64,000 nucleotides of DNA from Glomus cerebriforme (taxonomy: Eukaryota; Glomeromycota; Glomeromycetes; Glomerales; Glomeraceae). A program made the position numbers and the translations under genes. Below, piece by piece: positions 35,022-45,765 of this stretch; positions within the stretch are counted from its first letter, which is position 1, and every line of letters starts with the position of its first letter. The stretch lies in the NCBI GenBank assembly GCA_003550305.1, contig QKYT01000036.1:234360-298359 (forward strand), given 5' to 3'. The notes beneath the pieces were generated by a model that was given only the letters and a program-made list of their open reading frames with translations, was not told where the DNA came from and ran no database searches.

Positions 35022-35750
35022 TTAAATCATATTTATTTTTTTTTCTTTGTGTATATCCCCATGCATCTTTAACTTTCTTTTTTTCCAATAGTTTGGTAAT
35101 AACTTCAAGAGTGAATTTAACACCACTTCAGTCTCATCATTACTAGGATTTGAATTTTCAAAATAAGGCATTGAAATAACCTTTTCCGTTACTGTTGTGA
35201 TATGACGAGATCTAGCAATATCTGTGATGGTGATGGCAGTGGTGGCGGCATCAGCAGCATTGGCATTGGCATCGGCGGCAGTGGTGATGGCGGCAGCAGT
35301 AGATTCATGTCTTCTGAACATATGTATAAAATTTTTTACATCTTTTGTCTTTGTTATTACTACTTCTTTAGCTCTTCCTTTTGTATTAACGAGATCAATC
35401 TTTAATACTTCCTTCCTATAAATTTGCATTAATCTATTTTTTCCTTTATTATAATATGAAAAAGATTTTTATCAGTTAATTCTTTACAATTGTGAAATAA
35501 AGGAAGACTTGTTGGATTTGGTAATTCAAATGCAATTAATAATGAATTAACAAGAGTCCAAAATAATTCATGCCTACTAGTTTCTGACTAGGTATCACTT
35601 CAAAATCATTATTTGTTGAAATCTCACTTCCCTATTCATTGCATAAAACCAAAGTCTTCTTCATAGTCAGCAATATTGTCAAAAAAAATCATTTACTGAA
35701 TTTATATTCAGATTATCCTCTTCCTTACTAAAAATATCAGTTGAAGACAT
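35022..35750 (-). pseudogene. Unrecognised minus-strand gene, broken by frameshifts
   Basis: From a minus-strand ATG at 35750 it reads MSSTDIFSKEEDNLNINSVN, DNIADYEEDFGF, then in other frames EVIPSQKLVG, HELFWTLVNSLLIAFELPNP, SLPLFHNCKELTDKN and LFHIIIKEKI. The final part (35429-35022) is one open frame of 135 aa starting MQIYRKEVLKID. The middle of that frame (about 35202-35300) is an Ala/Thr/Asp-rich tract encoded by GC-rich GGC/GAT-type triplet repeats. I do not recognise the family. Several frame changes suggest a decayed gene, though the last frame could still be expressed. Confidence 0.45.
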
Positions 35751-37738
35751 TAAAATTATTGATAAAAATGTACTGTAAAGGAAACCAACGGTAACTGATA
35801 AAATAAACTGTAAAAAATAATTTTTTTTTAACATTTATATTAACATTCACTAATTTTTTTTCTCTGTTAATTAAATAAAATAAATTTTCAATAAATTCAG
35901 AATCTACAAAAAAAAAAAGTTTCTTTTAAAAATTTTATTAAAAAATACATAAAAAAAAACGTAAAATAATTTATTATAGGCGTTAATCCTTTCCATTTCC
36001 ATTTCATTCTACGTGAAGCATACTATATATGTAAATTGGGGACACTTGAAAAATTATCAAGAACTTTCAGTAAAAAAACACGAGCTTTTTTAATTGCTTA
36101 AAATAAATGTATACGACTATGATGTGAGTTGTAAATTTATCACCTATTACCAATACCAACCTTGCTAAACTCATGAAATATTCAGGATCATTTATTAATG
36201 AAATTTTATTGGTTATTTCTTATTACGATAGGAACATATATATATTAATAATAATAAAAATTTCTATTTATTAATCTATGTTCTATTGATATTGAAGGGA
36301 TTTGATTCTCATCTGTCTTGGGCAAAAGTTTAATATCATCTATTACTTCTGTTAACATTCTGGCAAATTTATCTATAATATTTCATACTTTGAGACCATT
36401 CATTACAAATTCTTCCACAATCTTGGTGAAGTATAACAATGGTACAGATTTGAAAAACTTTGTAAAAAATACCTTTATTGCTTTATATGAATTTAACCCA
36501 AAAAAATCATTTGTTCTCCTATTACTTGAATTCCTAAGAATGGGATCCTCCATAAAATTTGAATCCCAACACTACACCAATGTCCATCAACTTGAATACA
36601 AGAGAAAAGAGTATTTGAATCTTCTTGTAATTCTAAAAAGATCATGTAAAGGACATCTTGTCTATTTTTAATAAATTAGCCATTTATCCTTTTCGTCACT
36701 ATCAGAATCATTGCAAATTTCATCTTAAATAGAAAGTATAAATTGGAAATTTGTAAATAAAAAGAAGACTTTGTCTATTCCTCGTTCATAATCTATTTCA
36801 CCCGTATCCATCATTTCTCTTCTTACATTTGTCTCAACATCTGTTTCTTAAAACCAGTAGTTGATTCATAATCTGTAAAATTTCTTTATAGATTATCATT
36901 AAATTACTTTCTATTTAGCTAAATTTATGGCAAACCTCCTAAAAAATAATAATTCAATCAATATTTGGTATGCCAATTTTGAATAAAGAATATAATTCAG
37001 CTCATTCTATAACTAATAGAAAGAATTTGTCTTATAAATTTTGCCATTTTCTGGGTTTCAGTCATCCTGCTGGTTGGGATAAATGCAAATACTCGTATCT
37101 TGCCTGCTGGAAGTTTCTTGTTGCATAATTCTTTATTTATATAAATTTTTTAGAATTAATATTTTCAAATTTGCATGATTCATTTTTTTTGTGGTAAGAT
37201 TATAGAAATGTACATACTGTTGCATTAATGACGCTATAATTAAGATATTCTTGCATTTGCATATAATAATTTCTTCATAATCATGTTCTGGTATTATAGG
37301 ATTAACTGCTTTTGTTTTACTTTAAGTTTAAAAAGATAATGTTTAGCTCCGCATGTGAATTTTTGTTTTGTTTTTAAATTCTTCCAATTCAGCGATTCTA
37401 CTTTGAATGCTAAAAAATGTACGGTTAAGGGTGTCATTATTATTTTGGTAAGTGTGAAATGGAACGAATCCAATAAATTCATAAGGGTTTTCGCTAGACA
37501 TCTCTTTTCATTCATTATCTTCATTTTTTTATAATATTTTCCATTAAAATAAATCTTATTATCATTGTATAAAAACCATTCAATTTTAGCAATATTTTAA
37601 TTGCATTCAATAGAAATATATATCCTAAATCTGGATATAGTTTCATCTTCAAATACTCTGTCATATTGCTGATTCAATATGTATCCCATGGCTATGATGT
37701 CTCCTATAGATTATTTGTTATATAACATTTTGCAACTC
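35751..37738. other. Decayed coding-like DNA, mostly minus strand
   Basis: No gene can be called. Minus-strand pieces look once-coding: VLYMIFLELQEDSNTLFSCI and VDGHWCSVGIQ near 36540-36665, NSYKAIKVFFTKFFKSV and DKFARMLTEVIDD near 36310-36500, and MSSENPYEFIGFVPFHTYQN with IQSRIAELEEFKNKT near 37350-37505. They may be parts of the Helitron whose helicase-like fragment follows, but I cannot assign them. The plus-strand frame 36318-36671 is judged an antisense shadow. Confidence 0.4.
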
Positions 37739-38010
37739 ATCTGTTATCTAATTGAATTCCGCCTCTAACTTCAATAAAATGACCATTTTCTCTTCTCTGA
37801 TAAACAGAATATCCATTATTACTTTCTTCAGTGTTTTCCTGGAAACTCTTAGGATACTGTTTTTGGCATACACCATCCTTCATACATCGTGCAGATGTTT
37901 CATTTCACCACACGGACCATGCATCATTCTATTAGTCTTAAAAATCCTTTTTTCTTTAGACTATATATGTTCATTTGGTAAATTTGTGATGGACCTAAAA
38001 ATTCAAAAGA
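37739..38010 (-). pseudogene. Helitron Rep/helicase-like fragment
   Basis: Minus strand: NRMMHGPCGEMKHLHDVC, then DGVCQKQYPKSF, DGYSVYQRR, RGGIQLDNR and VAKC. This is the segment of Helitron helicase-like N-terminal proteins whose usual form is MVHGPCG, C...G.C.K.FPK.F, DGYP.YRRR and LDNRWVVPYN. The Trp after LDNR is replaced by a stop, and further frame changes follow on both sides. Helitrons move by rolling-circle transposition and often capture gene fragments. Only this piece is legible. Confidence 0.65.
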
Positions 38011-38353
38011 AAATATACTTTCATCACAACTTTTTTGATAATGATATATGTACTATAATCGTTGCTACTGATTCACCACAGATTATAACATTGCATAAAT
38101 GTAAGTGATAGATAAAATTTGATTCAGTATTTGTTGATTTCAAATAAAGTAGAAGTATCTATAAGTTTGTCTGGATTTCCATCAGAATATAATTTTTAAC
38201 TTCTACTGACAATTCCTTTTTATTTTTAGGAGTTTTTGTCATTTTACTTAAGGTTGATGCTACAACCATTGCTGATAGTAATGAATGAATTGTTCATTGC
38301 ATAAAGAAGCTGCTGTTGTCTGACAAAAAAACTGGTAATTGTTTATTTCATAT

Positions 38354-38539
38354 TTATTGCAATATGAATTTTTTTCTGTCAGACAACTTGTTCCATGCTT
38401 TTGACGCAGCTGACGTAATGTCATGCCACGTCATGTTCCCAAACTCTTGTCTGAAGAGAATGAAGCTGGATTGATAAAAAAGTGAAAATACACTTCCTTT
38501 TGTAAGTGATAAATTTGATTCACTGTTTGTTGATTTCAA
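38354..38539 (-). pseudogene. MATA-type HMG-box fragment, copy 1
   Basis: A 61-aa frame with SFILFRQEF, then DITSAASKAWNKLSDRKKF. The pattern (FILFR, then AS..W..LS...K) is that of MATA-HMG DNA-binding domains, a family expanded in arbuscular mycorrhizal fungi. The usual box is about 65-70 residues; this one lacks several residues in the loop and its C-terminal helix. Probably non-functional. Confidence 0.6.
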
Positions 38540-38717
38540 ATTCCATCAGAATATAATTTTTAACTTCTACTGACAATTCCTTTTTATTTTTAGGAGTTTT
38601 TGTCATTTTACTTAAGGTTGATGCTACAACCATTGCTGATAGTAATGAATGAATTGTTCATTGCATAAAGAAGCTGCTGTTGTTTGACAAAAAAACTGGT
38701 AATTGTTTATTTCATAT

Positions 38718-38903
38718 TTATTGCGATATGAATTTTTTTCTGTCAGACAGCTTGTTCCATGCTTTTGACGCAGCTGACGTAATGTCATGCCACGTCATGT
38801 TACCAAACTCTTGTCTGAAGAGAATGAAGCTGAATTGATAAAAAAGTGAAAATACACTTCCTTTTGTAAGTGATAAATTTGATTCAATATTTGTGGATTT
38901 CAA
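38718..38903 (-). pseudogene. MATA-type HMG-box fragment, copy 2
   Basis: Near-identical to the copy 364 bases upstream (differences such as SES to IES and QSSF to QFSF). Same truncated box. It is part of the tandem duplication. Confidence 0.6.
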
Positions 38904-38980
38904 ATTCCATCAGAATATAATTTTTGGCTGTTTCTTTTTTTATTTTTAGGAGGTTTGCCATTTCACAGATTTTTTATTTC

Positions 38981-39160
38981 ACTGTTAAGGGTTTCCGAAT
39001 GATTTTCAAGAGCATTATTAATGAAATTTCGCCCAGGAACTTGAGAGAACTATTGACAGTGTCTTTTTTGATAGTGTTCCATATACCAGAAGTGGCCTCA
39101 CATTGAGTAAGATGATAGAGAGTTTCTTTTTCTTTAGAACAGAATAGGCACATAATACCT
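38981..39160 (-). pseudogene. LINE zinc-knuckle fragment
   Basis: A minus-strand frame MCLFCSKEKETLYHLTQC then ATSGIWNTIKKDT, with the C-x2-C...H...C motif characteristic of LINE C-terminal regions, as in the insertion at 27 kb. It ends at a TAA near 38981. Upstream coding is lost. Confidence 0.5.
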
Positions 39161-39650
39161 TATACTGTGACACATCATCAGCATCTACCACATATTTTCT
39201 CTTTAGATCTGATTCGGGATGAGGTTGTGACTGTTCTGGTTCGGGATGAGGTTCATCGCAAGTCACCGTATGTGCAGGGAGAATGCTCTGCTAGAATGTT
39301 CCCAGCACTTAATATCGTTATAACGATTTTCATTGCTATTTATATGAAATGAATTTATTATTGCATAAAGAATTTGATAAAAGTTATATTGATTTATCAG
39401 AATGATCTTAGAATATTCTCATTCAGATTTCCATCAAATATAATTTTTTTATGTTCATAACTTTTCTTTTTGATTTTTAGATTTTGTTATTTTCTTAGTG
39501 TTGATGTTACAATCATTGCTGGTCCACCACGGATTTTATAAAAATGAAATTAACATTTGTGTAAAGGATTTGTTAAAGAGATAAATAGTTAAGAGATAAA
39601 TTTGATTCAGTATTTTTGATTTCAAATAAGGTTGTATTCATGATTAACAA

Positions 39651-40712
39651 ATGCATTTTATTTAAATAAAGATTTTTTTTTACAACTAAACAAACCACAG
39701 CCAAAACTAAGCAAAACAGCCACCAACCATCCACGGCTACAAAAACACTAACCATATGAAAATAATCATGTCTGCAAGCCTCAAATTTATATATGGTAAT
39801 ATGGTAATGATACATTTGTGTACATTTCATATACTTGAAAGTTTGAAAGTTGGAATTGATGAGTTTAATCTATTGTTCATTTAGAAATTCAAATCATCCA
39901 AATGATATTAAAAAAACTTCCAAATCGCCAAAGAGATCCCGAATCACAAAAGATAATATCAATGAGAATATTAAGAAAATCCAAGATAATATTAAAAAAT
40001 TAAAACATAAAACGAAAAGACATTTCAACCCCTTTTCTATAATAAAAAAAATAAGCCCCTTTAACTATTTTCGAAGCTAACCGATCAGGATCGACATCTA
40101 TTTATACATGCACGTCAGTGACGTTACTGATTCTTTTTGCCAATGAGAAAATCGCAATTTAAATTATGTAAGATCTAAAAAATTATATCAGATATCAATT
40201 ATTATGATCCAAAGAAAAATATAAATAATAAAATAATATTATATTTATAATAAAATCTTAAAAAAATTTTTGGCTGAGCCCCAAATATTAAAATATTAGA
40301 TGTTAGATCATCTGACAATCTGATAATCTACTTTTAATCCTTTAACGTTAATCTTTTTTTTTTTTTGTAAGAAACGAAAAGGTAAATTAGAAGTGTGTCG
40401 TGTTATTATTTTACTTTGAGAACGTTATTAACGTTTCATTCTTTATTATTTTTATAGATTTGGCGCGAACACGACTCTTGGGGATTTCTTGAAATGGTAA
40501 ATTAGAGGTTGTGTTACTTTGGTTCTACTTTTACTAACGTTCTTTTATTATTTTTGTAGAAAAGATGTGGACATGGACCTAGGGCTTATCAGACTTTTTT
40601 GGAATGTAATTTGAGAGGGTCTTATCGGTTAGTGGCGTGTTAATGTTTAATTCAAAGCTGCTGTACAAGAATCTTTCAATTACGAAGTATATTAAGAATT
40701 CTTCAAAAGAAA
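39651..40712. other. Intergenic, possible stray exons
   Basis: The frame from ATG 39859 to 40080 is Lys-rich and probably chance. Between 40420 and 40640 there are two well-formed 3' splice sites (TTTTTATAG and TTTTTGTAG, the second with branch-site-like TACTAACG) flanking a 39-base segment reading FGANTTLGDFLKW. These may be remains of a spliced gene I cannot identify. Confidence 0.35.
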
Positions 40713-41706
40713 ATGACATCTGATTTCATAAAATGAGATATTTCTTCACAACAATTTGATAATTGTAGGTGATAATGCGTGCGAGATCAAACTATTTCCG
40801 TGCATCATTATTTAAGGAACCGAATATCAAACCAAAAGTCTTTAAAATCCTTTTGAAGTATGTTTTAATTTGATTTTATATTTAATTATAATTATATTTT
40901 TTTATTAAAATTTTTAAATATTTTTACAGATTTTCGGAACATATTCAGTTGAAGAAGAAACCATTCAATAATTAATTCCTGAATTTCTTATCGCAGCTGA
41001 TGAATTAACGCTCACAGATTTAGTTGAACAAACATTAAATTTAACTGGATTCATCAAAATCTTGGTACAAATTTGTAAAATTTGATGGATTTAAAATGTT
41101 AGGGAACTCACAAGTATAGTTTTGTCACCACATCTCATAGCTCATTGGAGTTCTAATTATAATATTATAGTGTTTGTATAGTCAAAAAATTTAAGCACTA
41201 GATATTGCTTTTATGCCTATGAAAACTTTTCACTCGAGAAAGACGACTTTATAATTAATGAACTGTAATGTAGATTGAAAGCAATATCTAATCTTAGAAA
41301 ATTTTGGGAATGATTTCTGTGAAAATTTGATCAATAAAAATAAAAATTTTTTTTTTTTTCAAAAGATCTTATTAATCAACCAAATTTTAATGTTATGGTT
41401 GTAAATAAAGTAATCTAGTAATTCTATTTTATTAAATTTCAGCGAGCAGGTCTCTTAACAAAACGGATAGATCGCAATGATGAGGAACTTTTATTTTGTG
41501 GTAGTCGTGATGGGATGTATATGAAAACGTTTCGTAATTTGTTCGGAACAAAGGTCCAACTTTGACCATCATGGAGGTTATTAAATATTATTACGGCGTT
41601 TTTTATCGAATTTTGTAATAAATCATATCACGGAAAAAGAATTCTTAATGCAACTTCTTTTGATATGGATGATTATGAAATAATTTCTTTTCATTTAAAT
41701 TATTAA
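40713..41706 (+). pseudogene. BTB-TLDc pseudogene with internal deletions
   Basis: It begins with ATG ACA TCT (MTSDF, like MTSLF of the 55-56.6 kb gene). IIVGDN is joined directly to ARSNYFRASLF, so part of the BTB domain is deleted. KEPNIKPKVFKILLK runs up to an intron-like segment (GTATGT...TTACAG, about 40859-40930) at the position conserved in the intact genes. Then come FGTYSVEEETIQ, LIAADELTLTDLVEQ, a long gap lacking the BACK region, and a short TLDc tail (LLFCGSRDGMYMKTF, GPTLTIMEV, DDYEIISFH). It has many stops and is dead. Confidence 0.85.
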
Positions 41707-43017
41707 ATAATTTGTAAATATTTTTTTTGTTCTCGTGAGTTTTCTTCTTTTATTTGAAAATTTGTATTATGAAATAAATTAAAAATTATCATTGATAATA
41801 TCTTCTAACTTTAAACCTATTAAATTTCAAACCTTTTTCGTATATAGTCCTAAGCAAACTATTTTATAGATTAGTATAGCGTCCCATCGTTTCTTCAAAC
41901 CAATACTCATTAACATAACTTTTGAATTTTTTTTTTTTTCTTATTTTCATTACTTAAATTATTAATTTTTAAAATACAAGATCGAAACGTAAAATGAATA
42001 AGAAAAAATAATCAGCACGCCCATACTACAATATCATTATCTAATAAAATGAGGAACAAAATGAATAAAAAATAAGTAAATTAAAAATGATTAAAAAGTA
42101 CTTATTTTAAAAAAAAAAAATTTTTTTTCAGAAGTATAGAAGTAAGTAGTCAACATGAATAATTCGGATTGTTGAGCTTGAATAAAATTTTGATCATCAT
42201 AAGAAGGAAATAATATTAATAAAATTCATGTCCCTTACCATCTATGAAAATGCATGTAGTAATTAAAGACTGAATTATTGGGTTTACAAAAATCCTAGAT
42301 TTATAATGTATTGGATGTTGATTGTTAGATTGTTTTTCCTTCAGTTAGAATAGAATAAAAATAAAACAAAAAAACAAATAAATTACCATGAATGATTCCA
42401 AATATATTTAACTCAATACTAATGATTGAGCGAAAATTAAACCAACGTTCGATCACAACCCATTACATTGGCTCGTCTTCTTCCGATTTGTAAATAAAAT
42501 AATAATTTAGTCAGTACTTTTGCATAAAAGTAATTTAATTGTTAAATAAGAAGTTAAAACAATATCAGGAGCAAAAAATTATCTTCAATGTAAAATTTTT
42601 CTCAGAGAGATTCCCAGCTTTGCTATTAATTAACATCATATTGTTCAAATTAACATTAATTATTTTCAAAGAATAATTACCGTAAAAAAAAGTTTTTTTC
42701 AGTATCGTTACTCGATTCAATACTTAATCAAAAAGCCATTCAATTACTTAATTATCGATTAACATTTTTTGTTCGATATTTCAACAACTTAAATCTTTAA
42801 AAAAAATTGACAGAAATAATTTTTTTTTTTTTTTTTTTTTTGCGTCTCAAATAATCCATGTGATCACCCTAACGATTTTTCCTAAAATTCCCGGAATGAC
42901 GTATTTAGATAATTTCAATTGTCTTGATCATCCTTTAAATATTGACTAGAATTATATGATTCCGGCCCTGAAAAGATGTGCATATACATATATATAGCCA
43001 ATGGTAATTCCGTATAT
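41707..43017. other. Intergenic, no supported gene
   Basis: AT-rich with long A and T runs (42100-42130, 42815-42840). Nothing recognisable. Confidence 0.45.
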
Positions 43018-43175
43018 GGAATTATGGAATTTATCCTCGACTTAAAGGTAAACTTTGAAATTCGTCATAAATTCATTTTGCAAGTTTAATACTTATTTTC
43101 CAATATTATAGGTACCATTTTCCTCGACCATTCTGCAACAACTACTTATGCCAAAAGTGCTCTTACCTCTTTCAC
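43018..43175 (+). pseudogene. Duplicate of sulfurase exon 1 end, intron 1 and exon 2 start
   Basis: This segment is nearly identical to 44117-44269. It carries TATCCTC and CTTAAAGGTAAAC (end of exon 1 plus donor), the intron ending in TATAG, and GTACCATTTTCCTCGACC with the exon reading TIFLDHSATTTYAKSALTSF. It stops abruptly at the single N at 43176, where mitochondrial-carrier sequence on the other strand begins. It is a displaced second copy in the same orientation. Confidence 0.85.
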
Positions 43176-43176
43176 N

Positions 43177-43770
43177 TTTATATTTTTCATATGACGCAAA
43201 TTGAGTCGCACTATATGGTACAATTCTTATCACATTTGTTCCATTGCCTCTCAACATACCAACCCACCCTTCTTCTCGCCACAATCTTACAATTGTGGGT
43301 ATTATTCCACGATATGAAGCTTGTTCTGATCCTTGTACCTAGTATACACACGCGTTCATAAAAAAAAAGGAAGAAAAAAAGATTTAATATTGATACGTCC
43401 AAAAAAAAAAAATATCTAAATATATACGCACTTGAAATAAAATTTTCATCCTTTCCAAAGGACTAACTACAGTTCTGCTTACTGCACCCGCTACACCACC
43501 AGCAATCAAATGTTTTATTGCTGGTGTAAATATCATCCTTATCCACCTTTCATGAGAAAGTTGAGAATCTGCATCTTGTGTTTGCAAAGCCGTACTACTT
43601 TCTGGTACGCTCGAAATCCAATTAATAACTTTTAAGTCAGAAAGTCTATCCTTAGATATATGATCTGAATTCAAATAAGCAATATCCTTTTCGTTATGCT
43701 CCTCATTATTTGAGTGGAAACACATATTTATGGGACCCCGAAATTTCTGCTTTAGCAGAAAAACCGGCAT
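43177..43770 (-). pseudogene. Mitochondrial carrier (SLC25 family) gene, 5' part only
   Basis: Minus strand: exon 1 from about ATG 43770 to 43432, intron 43339-43431 (GTGCGT...ACTAG, 93 nt), exon 2 from 43338 to the N at 43176. The protein has a polar N-terminal extension of about 85 residues. The first carrier repeat follows: HLIAGGVAGAVSRTVVSPLE contains the P-x-D/E-x-x-K/R-type signature (SPLERMK), then REEGWVGMLRGNGTNVIRI and PYSATQFASYEKYK. These are hallmarks of CoA/ADP-type carriers of the Leu5/SLC25A42 group, which sit in the inner mitochondrial membrane. A full carrier has three repeats over about 300 residues; only one is present before the sequence breaks into sulfurase DNA. The start codon is uncertain (ATG 43725 is an alternative). 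Confidence 0.75.
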
Positions 43771-43996
43771 AAAAGCAGAATTTATGTTTTTTAACAAATC
43801 CGCAGCAATTTTGACACCCAATAGAATCACGGGAATTTTTATATACTACAAAATTTTTTTCTTTGCGTAAAAAACATCCCAATTCGATTGTTTCCAAATA
43901 TAGCAATTTTTAATTTAATTTCGATTATATAATCACCGCCCAAATACTTATCCTAAAGACATCACCGTGGTCGGTCTCAGTCTCTCAAAAAAAATT
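43771..43996. promoter_or_regulatory. Shared promoter region of divergent carrier and sulfurase genes
   Basis: About 225 bases separate the minus-strand carrier start from the plus-strand sulfurase ATG at 43997. Divergent transcription from this region is inferred from the head-to-head layout; no specific TATA or operator is recognised. Confidence 0.4.
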
Positions 43997-44300
43997 ATGG
44001 CTCTTAATTCTCTTGAATACAAACCAGATTTAGAAAACTTCAACACAGAAAAAGCTGCTTTCTTAAAGGAATTTAAGGTACAATACGGTTATGGCGATAA
44101 AATTGAACAAATACGTGAAGAAGAATATCCTCAACTTAAAGGTAAACTTTGAAATTCGTCATAGATTCATTTTACAAGTTTAATACTTATTTTCCAATAT
44201 TATAGGTACCATTTTCCTCGACCATTCTGCAACAACTACTTATGCCAAAAGTGCTCTTACCTCTTTCACGACTGACCTCGTTAATAATCTTTATGGTAAC
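43997..44300 (+). pseudogene. Molybdenum cofactor sulfurase, N-terminal fragment
   Basis: Exon 1 is 43997-44141, the intron 44142-44205 (GTAAAC...TATAG, 64 nt, phase 1), and exon 2 from 44206. The protein begins MALNSLEYKP and continues YGYGDKIEQIREEEYPQLKG, TIFLDHSATTTYAKSAL and DLVNNLYGN. This is the start of the aminotransferase-V-like sulfurase domain (usual form YLDHAGATLYS...NPHS) that adds the terminal sulfur to the Mo cofactor of xanthine dehydrogenase and aldehyde oxidase. After YGN the homology ends within one codon and the frame runs straight into DUF1703 sequence. The PLP-binding lysine and the MOSC domain are absent, so it cannot be active. Confidence 0.75.
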
Positions 44301-45231
44301 CAGGAAGTGGATTTATTATTGTCATCTAAAGACTTGCAAAAAGAGGAAGTTGAAAAATGGTATTATCTCGCAGGGGGCAATTTACACCATGGTCCATTGT
44401 TTGTTTAATTTCTAAAGGCACTTTTGGATTGATTAGGTAGTACAAGAACATTGAAAAATCATTTATGGAATGCCAGTTATAAATTTAAGGAAGCCATCAA
44501 TAGATTGCTAAAAGGAGAGACGATATCTAATATTAAAATTCAAGATGGACTTCAATGTTTAGATTTAAACCAAATGGAAGATTCTGCTATTTGGACACTC
44601 TTGTATTATGCAGGATATCTTACTATGAATTCTGAAAATCACCTTATTATACCAAATTATGAAGTTTATACAGAATAGAATAACTGGGTGATCCATGTAC
44701 CATTTTTTAAGAAGGTCAAACAATCACATCATTGACATCAATGTTAGACCATCTTTTGAATGGAAACATGGCTTCATTTGAAAATAAATTCGATAACATG
44801 ATCTTAGATATACTTGTTTTTTATGATGTCAGGAGAATTAAATCTGAAAAAAAGGCAGAATATATTTATTATGCCTTTTGCTTAGGAATGTCTGTTGTTG
44901 CTCGTGATAAAGGCTATAACGTTACTTCTAAACGTAAAACTGGTATGGATGGATTTGATGTAAAAATAGTTCCAAATTCAGATATTAATGATATAGCTGT
45001 TATAGTTGAATTTAATGTTTGTCATAGTAAAGAAGTACCAAATATATAGCTAAAGGAGGGTTAATTCAAATAGAAAATAAGCAGTATCGTTTAGACTTAC
45101 AAAATGAAGTTAAAAAACTTTTAGAAGTAGGAATTGGATTCGAAGGAAATTATCATGTGTATTAGGACGATTATTTTAGAAGTGAGGATAATAGTTATAG
45201 ATGGATTGTTGTTGAAGAAATTATTCAATAA
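44301..45231 (+). pseudogene. DUF1703 / AAA-ATPase-like PD-(D/E)XK nuclease pseudogene
   Basis: It starts in frame with the preceding sulfurase fragment: QEVDLLLSSKDLQ, VEKWYYLAGGNLHHGPL, then a stop at about 44407. It continues in other frames with LKNHLWNASYKFKEAINRLL, SAIWTLLYYAGYLTM, SMLDHLLNGNMASFENKFDN, YAFCLGMSVVARDKGYNV, GFDVKIVP, VIVEFNV, QIENKQYRLDLQNEV and RWIVVEEIIQ with a stop near 45231. This is the order of the AAA-ATPase-like plus DUF1703 family, known from prokaryotes and expanded in these fungi. The Lys of the E-x-K nuclease motif (EFK in the family) is Asn here. The ATPase N-terminal half is missing. Confidence 0.8.
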
Positions 45232-45254
45232 ACATTTTAGTTTTCAGCAATTCG

Positions 45255-45765
45255 AAATTTTGGTACAATTATAAAGCATTTGAATGGTATTCTAAATCAG
45301 CAATTAATGGAAGGTCAAAGTAAGTTTAATATATTTCACACTATTTGTAAAATTTGTCACTCAACTCAATCCTTTACATCGACTATGAATTTTAGGTGAT
45401 GTCAGTAATTTTGATATTCTTTGTTGATGATGTTAATGGAATTTATAATTAACATTTGTAATCCAATAAGTTTAAAATGCCTGCCTGCACTGGATTAACC
45501 TAGTAGGTTTATAGGATTTGGAACTGATAAAAGATTATGAATGGATTCTTAATCTAACTAGGCCATTATTATGAAACTGATATAGATTATGATAAATTAT
45601 TTGAATGGTATTCAAAATCAGCTAAAATAATATTGATAGTATATTGATTATAAAAAAATATTATTATTATAAAAGGAGATAGCCCATAATTTTTACTACA
45701 TAATATCATTATGTCAATGGGACTAGCATAAACATTGACGAGGTATAAAAAAGATTTAAATTATG
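45255..45765 (+). pseudogene. Sel1-repeat remnant
   Basis: Scattered repeat fragments: YKAFEWYSKSAINGRSK (about 45265-45320), then DYDKLFEWYSKSAK (about 45588-45630), then YHYVNGTSINIDEV (about 45695-45750), the last resembling the final repeat of the 24.9-kb gene. Stops and frameshifts separate them. Confidence 0.7.

Larger units (their letters stand above)
38050..39650. repeat. Tandem 364-bp repeat array, degenerate at the edges
   Basis: Two nearly identical units 364 bases apart (for example 38354-38539 and 38718-38903) share GATAAATTTGATTCA, TTGTTGATTTCAAA, CCATCAGAATATAATTTTT, TTTTTAGGAGTTTTTGTCAT and GATGCTACAACCATTGCTGA. Partial and more diverged copies lie on both sides (about 38060-38180, 38870-38960 and 39370-39640). 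Each full unit contains an HMG-box pseudogene on the minus strand. Confidence 0.8.

Noticed and set aside
35202..35421. Gly/Ser- or Ala-rich + strand frames
   Set aside because: They arise from the triplet repeat; the minus strand carries the longer frame.
36318..36671. 117-codon + strand frame
   Set aside because: No domain; the opposite strand has more protein-like pieces, so it is probably a shadow.
37752..38108. 118-codon + strand frame rich in hydrophobic residues
   Set aside because: It is antisense to the Helitron helicase-like fragment.
43706..43906. 66-codon minus frame (CQNCCGFVKKHKFCFYAGF)
   Set aside because: It overlaps the 5' end of the carrier gene in another frame; no zinc-binding family could be named.
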